Of a stretch of DNA of 36,663 nt, positions 28,976 through 36,663 are shown in pieces; position 1 is the first letter of the stretch, and each line of letters starts with the position of its first letter. Position numbers and translations under genes: made by a program. The stretch is from Oligoflexia bacterium (GTDB lineage: Bacteria; Bdellovibrionota; Bacteriovoracia; Bacteriovoracales; Bacteriovoracaceae): the NCBI GenBank assembly GCA_015231325.1, contig JADGBS010000016.1, forward strand, positions 1 to 36,663, in the 5' to 3' direction. A model generated the notes under the pieces. That model was not told the origin of the DNA and did not search any database. It worked only from the letters and a program-made list of their open reading frames with translations.

Positions 28976-30778
28976 ATGAATGCAGAAAACATCAAGACCA
29001 CGACTGATAACAAAGATTATAACTCCCTGCAGTATGGCACTCAACATCGCACAATATTTTTTGATATCTTATTAGTGGGAGGCGGTCCCGCCAATCTCAC
29101 CCTGGCCATACATCTTACTAACCTTATAAAAAAACATAATGCTGACATCATTGAAAAAAAAATTGACGCTCGTCCAATCGACTATGAAAACAAAATTGCC
29201 ATCATCGAAAAAGGGATTAATTTCGGTGCACACTCCATCTCTGGAGCAATTCTCGATCCGGTAGCATTAAATAAAATTATTCCTGAACATCTGCAATTGG
29301 GTTTTCCTATAGAATCCAAAATTGAAGAGGAGGAAATTTGGTATCTTACTAGTAAATATCGCTGGAAATTACCTGTTATTCCACGTTTCCTTAAAAATCA
29401 CGGCAACTACGTTGTGTCGTTAAGCAAAATGGTCAGTTGGATGGCCAAGCAGGCCGAACAAAATGACGTCGTGCTCTTAAATGAAGTGGCAGGAGTAGAA
29501 CTGTTGGTAAAAGATAATCAGTTATGGGGAGTAAAGACTGACGATCGCCAAATATCTCCAAAACACTATCCTGGTTATCAACTAAAAGCACAAGTAACTA
29601 TCCTCGGAGAAGGAAGTGCTGGAGTTCTAACGTCTGCAGCAATTAAACGTTTTGGGTTGGATCACAGCAAAAATCCTTCAGTATATGAATTAGGCGTAAA
29701 AGAAGTTTATGAATTAAACAAGGCCGATAAAAGTGACAATTTATCTATAAATATAGGTGCGAGCAAAATAGGTGCGGGCAAATGCATACATACCATGGGA
29801 TACCCTCTTTCTACTGGTCTATCTAGTTTAATTACCTCCCATAAAAGCGGTGGCGCCTTCCTTTATGGGATGGCAGAAAATCGATTGGCCATTGGAATGG
29901 TCACCCATTTAAGTTGCGCTGATCCACATCTGGATGTCCATCGTGAGTTACAACAATTTAAGCGACATCCATACATCCAAAAAATTTTACATAACGCTAA
30001 AGTAGTAGGTTACGGCGCAAAAACTGTGCCCTGTGGTGGTCTCTACACCATTCCTCGTTTAACTCATAATGGACTAATGATCATTGGTGATGGGGCAAAC
30101 CTGTTGGACTCCAGAAAGCTAAAAGGATTGCACCTGGCCATGGAATCAGGAATTTTGGCCGCCGAAGAATTGTTTGCAGGGTATCTCCGCAATGACTTTC
30201 AAAACCCTACACCTAAAGACTATAAAGGTTTTGAAATGAGGTTAAAACAAAGTTTTATCTATAACGAGATGTATAAATCCCGCAACTTTTCACAAGCAAT
30301 GAAGATGGGAATTCCTTTACCAGGAGGGCCATTAATTGGAGTTCAACTTATGACCAAAGGATGGAACCCTACAGGAAATCTCAAAACTCGTCCAGACTAT
30401 CAACAAACCAGACCTATCAATCAGCCCGTCGGCAGCAGGAATAAAAATGCTTCCGTTAATGATGCTGTGCACTGCGATGAAAAAATTGTCATCGACAAGC
30501 TAACCGACGTATTTCTATCTCGAACCACGCATAGTGAAGACCAAAATAGTCACATAACTTTGAAGAATGAAGAGCATTGTAAATTATGCTTCCAACGGTA
30601 TGACGCACCATGTTGTTGCTTTTGTCCAGCACAAGTGTATGAAAAACGCGAAAAAAAAATAACCATTAACTTTTCTAACTGCTTACACTGTAAATGCTGT
30701 GACCTAAAATGCCCACTTGATAATATCGTTTGGCGGTTACCAGAAGCAGGGGGTGGACCGCAATATACTATCCAGTAA
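28976..30778 (+). CDS. Electron transfer flavoprotein-ubiquinone oxidoreductase
   Basis: VGGGPANLTLAIHL, GISGAILDPVALNKIIPE analogue (SISGAILDPVALNKIIPEHLQLGFP), HTMGYPLS, GDGANLLDSRKLKGLHLAMESG, C-terminal ferredoxin-like region ending GGGPQY. ATG at 28976 preceded by AAGGAAAAA. Confidence 0.93.
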   Translation: MNAENIKTTTDNKDYNSLQYGTQHRTIFFDILLVGGGPANLTLAIHLTNLIKKHNADIIEKKIDARPIDYENKIAIIEKGINFGAHSISGAILDPVALNKIIPEHLQLGFPIESKIEEEEIWYLTSKYRWKLPVIPRFLKNHGNYVVSLSKMVSWMAKQAEQNDVVLLNEVAGVELLVKDNQLWGVKTDDRQISPKHYPGYQLKAQVTILGEGSAGVLTSAAIKRFGLDHSKNPSVYELGVKEVYELNKADKSDNLSINIGASKIGAGKCIHTMGYPLSTGLSSLITSHKSGGAFLYGMAENRLAIGMVTHLSCADPHLDVHRELQQFKRHPYIQKILHNAKVVGYGAKTVPCGGLYTIPRLTHNGLMIIGDGANLLDSRKLKGLHLAMESGILAAEELFAGYLRNDFQNPTPKDYKGFEMRLKQSFIYNEMYKSRNFSQAMKMGIPLPGGPLIGVQLMTKGWNPTGNLKTRPDYQQTRPINQPVGSRNKNASVNDAVHCDEKIVIDKLTDVFLSRTTHSEDQNSHITLKNEEHCKLCFQRYDAPCCCFCPAQVYEKREKKITINFSNCLHCKCCDLKCPLDNIVWRLPEAGGGPQYTIQ

Positions 30779-30819
30779 ATTTGGAGACCATAGATGTCTA
30801 AACGAAAACAGGAGCAATC

Positions 30820-31686
30820 GTGTATAAAATAATTGTGTTGGCAAAACAAGTTCCGGATACGAAAAATATTATCGGAGAAGCAATGCGTCCAGATGGAACA
30901 GTTAATCGCGCGGCCCTTCCTGCAATCTTCAACCCCGAAGATCTACAGGCATTAGAAATGGCATTACTAGTAAAAGACCGCTTCCCTCAAAGTAAGATCA
31001 GCGTCATAACTATGGGACCGATAGCTGCAATCGAAATTTTACGTGAAGCGCTCTTTCGCGGGGCCGATGATGGATATCTGATTAGTGACAAACAGTTCGC
31101 TGCCGCTGATACCTTGGCCACTTCTTATACACTAACGCAAGCGATCAAAACATTATCAGGCCATGGAGATCCTCTCGAACCCAAGAATGAAAATGCCATA
31201 GATTTAATTTTTTGCGGACGACAGGCCATTGATGGGGATACCGCCCAAGTTGGACCGCAGGTCGCTGCTAATCTAGGAATACCCCAAGTCACATACGCCT
31301 TTGAGATAGTAGACATAGGAGATCACCACAAAAATCAAATTACGCTGAAACGTCAACTAGACGACGTCACAGAATTGGTGCGTGCACAAATGCCCCTCCT
31401 GATTACGGTAACCGATAGCGCATCTCATGCACGACCACGCGATATACGAAGAACAATTTTTTTGCGTAAGAAAAAAATACCTGTATGGAATATACGCGAC
31501 ATTACCGCAAGTCCTGATCGTTGCGGACTTAAAGGCTCTCCGACAAATGTACTAAAAATCAACAGCGTTATTCTTTCACTAGAGGGAAAAAATACACAAA
31601 CTTTTGAAGCAACTCCGCAGTCTATGGATAAGTTGGCAAAAATATTACGAGCAGAATTGCATCAAACTGGCACATTAGAACGTTAG
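30820..31686 (+). CDS. etfB: Electron transfer flavoprotein beta subunit
   Basis: KIIVLAKQVPDTKNI...FNPEDLQALEMALLVKD...VITMGP...ALFRGADDGYLISD...ADTLATSYTL...CGRQAIDGDTAQVGPQVAANLGIPQVTY; GTG start with GGAG upstream. Confidence 0.95.
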   Translation: MYKIIVLAKQVPDTKNIIGEAMRPDGTVNRAALPAIFNPEDLQALEMALLVKDRFPQSKISVITMGPIAAIEILREALFRGADDGYLISDKQFAAADTLATSYTLTQAIKTLSGHGDPLEPKNENAIDLIFCGRQAIDGDTAQVGPQVAANLGIPQVTYAFEIVDIGDHHKNQITLKRQLDDVTELVRAQMPLLITVTDSASHARPRDIRRTIFLRKKKIPVWNIRDITASPDRCGLKGSPTNVLKINSVILSLEGKNTQTFEATPQSMDKLAKILRAELHQTGTLER

Positions 31687-31725
31687 AACTTTAGAACACC
31701 AGAACATGCGAAGGAGAAATATTTA

Positions 31726-32802
31726 ATGAAAGAAGTCTGGATATATATCGAATATCAAGAAAAATCAAAACAGATTACAGATGTCAGTCTAGAACTACTC
31801 TCAAAAGGGCGCTCTCTGGCAAACACCTTGCAGGTACCTTTAGCGGCAGTACTTCTTGGAAACTTCAATGATGACACCCCGAAAATACGCTCAGAACTCG
31901 CTTGTTTCTCTTGCGATCAATTGTATTTGGTTGATCATCCTGTACTATCCCATTACACTACTATACCTTTTGCACGCACAATTACTATCTTGGCCAAGAA
32001 GTATTCTCCACAAATCATTCTCTTTGGCGCAACACCAATAGGAAGAGATTTAGCTCCAAGGATATCTGCAGCGCTACAAACGGGATTGACGGCAGATTGT
32101 ACCGGATTAGAAATCAAGAACGTAACATATCGACAGCAAGAATATCAAAATTTGCTATTACAAACTCGACCTGCGTTTGGCGGCAACATCATTGCAACCA
32201 TCATTACACCTACGGCGCGTCCGCAAATGGCCACCGTTCGTGAAGGAGTGATGGAAAAATCTTCAATTATTTGTAACACTAACACAACAATTAAATTATT
32301 AACTCATCCCTTCGTCCCCCATCCAGAAGATCAATTGGTACAATTGGTTCAACCATTGAGTACCTCTGATACTGATACTACTAGTACTACTGCCGATACC
32401 ACCGATCCTTTTTTATCTCTATTTCCTTCATTGAAACGCGCTGAAATTGTAGTTGCGGTGGGTGCAGGAATCGGTACTCAAGATAATTTGAAGCTATGTT
32501 GGCAGTTAGCAGAAACGCTCGGTGGGGCAGTGGGAGCAACCCGCGCAGCAGTGGATAAAGGTCTCTTCCCCAGAAAATACCAAATTGGCCAAACAGGAAT
32601 CACTGTCCGCCCCAAAATTTATATTGCATGTGGAATTAGCGGAGCAATTCAGCATCGGGCAGGAATGTCCTCATCCAAAAGAATTGTGTCTTTTAATAAC
32701 AATCCTGACGCGCCAATTGTGAAAATTTCTGACTATGCAGTTATCGGAGATTTAAAACAAAGTTTACCGCTTTTTATCGCTTCGCTGCGAAAAAATATTT
32801 AA
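31726..32802 (+). CDS. etfA: Electron transfer flavoprotein alpha subunit
   Basis: VAVGAGIGTQDNLKLCWQLAETLGGAVGATRAAVDKG...YQIGQTGITVRPKIYIACGISGAIQHRAGMSSSKRIVSFNNNPDAPIVKISDYAVIGDL, the canonical FAD-binding C-terminus. Confidence 0.95.
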   Translation: MKEVWIYIEYQEKSKQITDVSLELLSKGRSLANTLQVPLAAVLLGNFNDDTPKIRSELACFSCDQLYLVDHPVLSHYTTIPFARTITILAKKYSPQIILFGATPIGRDLAPRISAALQTGLTADCTGLEIKNVTYRQQEYQNLLLQTRPAFGGNIIATIITPTARPQMATVREGVMEKSSIICNTNTTIKLLTHPFVPHPEDQLVQLVQPLSTSDTDTTSTTADTTDPFLSLFPSLKRAEIVVAVGAGIGTQDNLKLCWQLAETLGGAVGATRAAVDKGLFPRKYQIGQTGITVRPKIYIACGISGAIQHRAGMSSSKRIVSFNNNPDAPIVKISDYAVIGDLKQSLPLFIASLRKNI

Positions 32803-32946
32803 AATATTCAGACAATCATCAAAAAAATTGTATTACCTGTTAATCTTTATTCTTGCCTCTATAACGTAATAATTAGATAATGACGCACTGATACATAACT
32901 CTTGTATACCAGACAATGTGCGTACATTAATTGTTGTATTTTATTT

Positions 32947-34170
32947 ATGGATTTTTCCCAATTAAAGTTTCTAGTCGTCGGGGCAGGATTTAGCGGTGCG
33001 GTTATTGCGGAGAGAATTGCCAATATCTTCGATGAGGTTGTGCTTGTAATCGATAAACGAGCTCATCTCGGAGGTAACTGCTCTTCTCTCACAGATAGTA
33101 ACACTGGCATAGAGTATCACCGCTATGGAACACATATCTTTCATACTAACAATTCAGAAGTTTGGTCCTATATTCAACGTTTTACTAAATTCAACCAGTA
33201 TCAACACAAAGTCTTAACGCTACATCAAGGCAAGACTTACCCCCTGCCCATCAATCTCTGGACCATCAACATGTATCTTAACAAAAATTTTTCACCAGAA
33301 GAGGCGGAAAAATTCATTAATATTGAAATTAGCAACAAAACCACCATTGAATCCACCAACGAAACCGCCAGCGAATCTACCAACAATATCGCTTTTGAGA
33401 AAAATATTCATCACCATATAAATTTAGAGACAAAGGCGATTTCTCTGATCGGCAGTAAACTTTATAATGCGTTTATCAGAAATTATACGTACAAACAATG
33501 GAATACCTGTCCTTCTAAATTACCAGCGGCCACTATCAATCGTTTACCAGTGCGTTTTAATTATAATACCAATTATTTTGATGATCCTTTTCAGGGGATA
33601 CCGAACGATGGTTATGAAAAAATTTTTGAAAAAATACTTTCTCACCGAAAAATTAAATATCTACTTTCTACTGACTACCAAGACATAAAGAACCACCTCC
33701 CTCCCGATTGCCTAATTATTTACAGCGCCCCCATAGATGAATTTTTTCAATATAAGTTAGGCCCATTGGGTTGGCGTGGACTCTCGTTTGAAAAAGAAGT
33801 CTATAAGCTGAAAGACTATCAGGGAACGGCAGTGATGAATTTTAGCGACCTAGACACACCATTTACACGTATCCATGAATTTAAACACCTGCACCCTGAA
33901 CGAAAAGAATGTTTCAACCGTGATCAAACTGTGATTTATAAAGAATATTCCCAAAACTGGCTACCAGGAAAAATTCCTTACTATCCAATCAATACCCCAG
34001 AAAATAATTCACTTTATCAAAAATATGTAGAAGCAGCAAAAAATGAAAAACACGTCGTATTCGTTGGACGGCTCGGAAGATATCGCTATTTGGATATGGA
34101 CAAGGCGATCGGGGAAGCTCTGAATATTTTTGAAAATGAAATAAAGGAAAAAATATGTCCAAAGAGTTGA
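32947..34170 (+). CDS. glf: UDP-galactopyranose mutase
   Basis: FLVVGAGFSGAVIAERIA...VIDKRAHLGGNC...GIEYHRYGTHIFHTNNSEVWSYIQRFTKFNQYQHKVLT...YTYKQWNTCPSKLPAATINRLPVRFNYNTNYFDDPFQGIPNDGYEKIFEKIL...VVFVGRLGRYRYLDMDKAIGEAL. Confidence 0.95.
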   Translation: MDFSQLKFLVVGAGFSGAVIAERIANIFDEVVLVIDKRAHLGGNCSSLTDSNTGIEYHRYGTHIFHTNNSEVWSYIQRFTKFNQYQHKVLTLHQGKTYPLPINLWTINMYLNKNFSPEEAEKFINIEISNKTTIESTNETASESTNNIAFEKNIHHHINLETKAISLIGSKLYNAFIRNYTYKQWNTCPSKLPAATINRLPVRFNYNTNYFDDPFQGIPNDGYEKIFEKILSHRKIKYLLSTDYQDIKNHLPPDCLIIYSAPIDEFFQYKLGPLGWRGLSFEKEVYKLKDYQGTAVMNFSDLDTPFTRIHEFKHLHPERKECFNRDQTVIYKEYSQNWLPGKIPYYPINTPENNSLYQKYVEAAKNEKHVVFVGRLGRYRYLDMDKAIGEALNIFENEIKEKICPKS

Positions 34171-34883
34171 TAGTGATAATCCCAGTTTATAATGAAGAGC
34201 GATTAATCATAGGGGTCTTAGAAAAATGGTGTAATGAACTAAACCGTCTGATGATCGATTACGAAATACACATCTACGATGATGGCTCTAAAGATCAAAC
34301 GTTAAACGTACTACAACAATATGTCACTCAGACCACTAGTAATGCTAGAATTATTATCCATCACCAAGATAATTGCGGCCACGGACCTACTATACTGAGA
34401 GGATACCAAGAGAATATCAATAATTGTCAGTGGATATTCCAAATCGATTCTGATGATGAGATGGAACCAGAATTTTTCTACAGACTCTGGGATAAACGCC
34501 AAGACTACGATTTTTTACTCGGCCAAAGAGTGTCAAAAAAACAGCAACGCCCACTTTCCAGAAGCTTAATTTCCCTAATCTCCAGAAAGGTAGTAAATAT
34601 ATGTTATGGCAAGGGTGTTTATGACGTGAATGCCCCTTATCGACTCATGCGCAGCGACTGTTTCAACACTGTAGTAACTAAAATATCCGCCACCACCTTC
34701 GCCCCTAATTTGATCATCTCCGGATGGGTGGCGCGTAATAAGCTACGATTTATGGAAACAAAAATCCCTTACCGTCGTCGCCAAATTGGCCATTCATCAA
34801 TAAAAAAATGGAGGCTATTCAAAGCGGCAACCAAATCATTTATTCAAACTATTAAATTTTCTTATGGCCCTTCGGATTTATGA
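34155..34883 (+). CDS. Glycosyltransferase family 2 (polyprenyl-phosphate-sugar-type)
   Basis: IVIIPVYNEERLI...IYDDGSKDQT...NCGHGPTILRGYQ...WIFQIDSDDEMEP...DVNAPYRLMRSDCF; overlaps glf by 16 nt. Confidence 0.9.
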   Translation: MSKELIVIIPVYNEERLIIGVLEKWCNELNRLMIDYEIHIYDDGSKDQTLNVLQQYVTQTTSNARIIIHHQDNCGHGPTILRGYQENINNCQWIFQIDSDDEMEPEFFYRLWDKRQDYDFLLGQRVSKKQQRPLSRSLISLISRKVVNICYGKGVYDVNAPYRLMRSDCFNTVVTKISATTFAPNLIISGWVARNKLRFMETKIPYRRRQIGHSSIKKWRLFKAATKSFIQTIKFSYGPSDL

Positions 34884-34900
34884 CGCACAAATCGTAAAAA

Positions 34901-36388
34901 TCATGACGCCAAAATTTCCATCGCCACGCGTTTAGCGTTTTCCATACAGTCAGAAATTGACACGCCTCCCCAATAATTAGCACACCAATTCCAATTTAAA
35001 TTACGCAACTGAGAATCATGGTCCACACACCAATCCTTAAAAGCATAATGGTATTTATCAAACTGAGGAATAGATTTCGGCCATGAAAAAAAGAAAACCT
35101 TTTCTGGCCGTGCAACATTAATTTTTAGCACCGTGGCCAATTCCTGGTGTACATTCATAATTATTTTTTCTGGAGAACTACTCGCTATTTCGGGATAAAG
35201 TTCACCACCAACGAAAGCAGTAAACAACTCTTCCGGACCACGACACCTTCCTGGAAACATGTACGTAGGAAAAAGCACGCCCAAGGCAGCACGATCTTTT
35301 TGTTCATGCACATTCAAAAAACCAAACCCTCTGACCCTACTCGAAATATCTTTCTTGGCATACACTAAATGAATCACCCCTAGCCAAGGATAATGTAACG
35401 CCTGCAAACGACGAAATAATTTGAGAAACAGTTTCTGAGAATCACTAGTGGCATACTCGTCCACAAACTCGTCACTAAACTGCCTATCTCCAACTCCGTC
35501 CCCTGCGAACGAATTGAAAATCAATTCCGACAATTCTTCGGCGGGCAAGGTCACAATCAGATTTTTACAAAAATAATTATCTCCATCGGCCGTATGCACC
35601 ATCCAGCGCGCATCAGGATAACGGCAAAAACCCTTATCTTTTATGATAGACCTTAGTTTTACCGCAGCGGCATGCAGCCGTAGATGCCCGGCCAATTTTT
35701 CACTTAGTGCCAAGGTAAGGTCGCGAATGCCTCCAATGAAAGTACAAATCCCATTTTTCACCCGATAGTCATTACCTGTATCTGACTTTTTTAACGCAGA
35801 CTTCTCCTTCAACATTCCCAGCAATAAACTTGGACATCTTTTGTCTGCTCGATGGAGCAAGGGAAAGGCCGTTCTTACCAACAAAGATTTCGGATCACCA
35901 GCATATATTCCAGATACCAGAGGAGTTACCAAATTATCCGCCATTTTGGAGCTAAACTTCCGCGAAAAAAAATCGTAAACCGTTTCCTTCTCCTCCAACG
36001 AGGATTTTGACAATCCCCCTAAAAGCATTTTTGCCCGAGCGCTCCAATCCAATAAGTCGGAAAAAAAAATTGCAGGTCCAAGCTTTATCAAGTTATCACG
36101 TTTACAAACAAAACGCCCTCTAGCATCATCAAAAGGATAAACCAACCTCTCACTAATCGCCAATTTTGCAATCACTTCTTTTAACACATAGCTACGCTGT
36201 TTAATCAGAACAGCATTGGGTCCGTTCTCCAACAGCAAGTCTTGCTCTCTAGTAGAAAGTATCCGCCCTCCCGTTCGCCCCTCTTTTTCCAAAATCAAAA
36301 AATCGTGTAACCTTTGTTGTAAATACAAACCACAAGTAAGACCAGAAATCCCTGCACCCAAAATAATCGACTCATGATAATAATCCAT
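34901..36388 (-). CDS. Protoporphyrinogen oxidase (HemY-type FAD enzyme)
   Basis: SIILGAGISGLTCGLYLQQRLHDFLILEKEGRTGGRILS...LLENGPNAVLIKQ...FFSRKFSSKMADNLVTPLVSGIYAGDPKSLLVRTAFPLL. ATG at 36388 (MDYYHESIILGAG) preferred to the ORF-track start at 36541. Confidence 0.87.
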   Translation of the reverse strand: MDYYHESIILGAGISGLTCGLYLQQRLHDFLILEKEGRTGGRILSTREQDLLLENGPNAVLIKQRSYVLKEVIAKLAISERLVYPFDDARGRFVCKRDNLIKLGPAIFFSDLLDWSARAKMLLGGLSKSSLEEKETVYDFFSRKFSSKMADNLVTPLVSGIYAGDPKSLLVRTAFPLLHRADKRCPSLLLGMLKEKSALKKSDTGNDYRVKNGICTFIGGIRDLTLALSEKLAGHLRLHAAAVKLRSIIKDKGFCRYPDARWMVHTADGDNYFCKNLIVTLPAEELSELIFNSFAGDGVGDRQFSDEFVDEYATSDSQKLFLKLFRRLQALHYPWLGVIHLVYAKKDISSRVRGFGFLNVHEQKDRAALGVLFPTYMFPGRCRGPEELFTAFVGGELYPEIASSSPEKIIMNVHQELATVLKINVARPEKVFFFSWPKSIPQFDKYHYAFKDWCVDHDSQLRNLNWNWCANYWGGVSISDCMENAKRVAMEILAS

Positions 36389-36544
36389 GACCAGCGAACT
36401 CCTCGAAACACCCAAAATACCCTTTGATAAAAGGAACAATATAGTACAAGAACTATTACTTTCGAAGCAAAAAGAACGTACAATGGGCAAAGCGTATGTC
36501 CAAACACAGTTCAGAAATCTTCCTGGAAACAACAACGTCAATCA

Positions 36545-36564
36545 CTCGCCCCTAAAGGAGCGAG
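36545..36564. repeat. Hairpin CTCGCCCCT-AA-AGGAGCGAG (IS200/IS605 end-like)
   Basis: 9-bp arms with one mismatch. About 29 nt (CGCCCCTAAAGGAGCGAGCTTGTGAAAAC) resemble 21094-21123 downstream of the TnpA remnant (GGCCTCTAAAGAAGCGGGATTGCGCAAAAC). Confidence 0.45.
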
Positions 36565-36627
36565 CTTGTGAAAACAGGTTCGAGATTGACAAGGAGGCAT
36601 TTTACAAATGCAGAAGTTGGTTAAGAG

Positions 36628-36655
36628 ATGCGCCCCAAAGGTTTGGGGTGCGCAT
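36628..36655. repeat. Bulged hairpin ATGCG-CCCCAAA-GG-TTTGGGG-tg-CGCAT
   Basis: 7+5 bp stem with a 2-nt bulge, read directly near the window edge. Confidence 0.6.
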
Positions 36656-36663
36656 ACATACAC

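Noticed and set aside
1-36663. CRISPR arrays, tRNA and rRNA genes
   Set aside because: Looked for regularly spaced 25-40 nt repeats and for cloverleaf or rRNA signatures; none seen. A tRNAscan/Infernal run would be decisive.

Overview
Low-GC bacterial window with a mosaic mobile-element end (about 0.5-3.7 kb), an accessory block, and a more conventional metabolic and glycan half (about 24-36.5 kb). Left part: a Tn3-family transposase remnant, a frameshifted IS4-like DDE transposase, and a 5'-truncated IS6-type transposase whose right end abuts an IS91-type (Y2/HUH) transposase fragment. A second, inverted and degenerate IS6 copy lies at about 10.6-11.4 kb. Between the two IS6 copies is a single-strand run of seven genes (about 3.8-10.45 kb). 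Six look like small exported proteins and one like a membrane-anchored protein. They include a transglutaminase-elicitor-like protein, two proteins sharing a near-identical N-terminal module with different C-termini, and two proteins sharing an exact Cys-spacing motif. Next come an SBP_bac_3-type binding protein, an AbiEi/AbiEii toxin-antitoxin pair with a candidate operator and a trailing small ORF, an exported trio (alpha/beta hydrolase, START-like, NAPE-PLD-like metallo-beta-lactamase fold), an MFS transporter, an IS200-type TnpA remnant, a probable outer-membrane beta-barrel, a large exported protein of unknown function, a B12-binding radical SAM protein, two related GT2 glycosyltransferases, TRAP DctM/DctQ, ETF-QO/EtfB/EtfA, UDP-galactopyranose mutase and protoporphyrinogen oxidase. 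The strongest candidate for something undescribed is the IS6-bounded exported-protein cluster. No tRNA, rRNA or CRISPR array was recognised. All family calls are by eye from motifs, without database searches.
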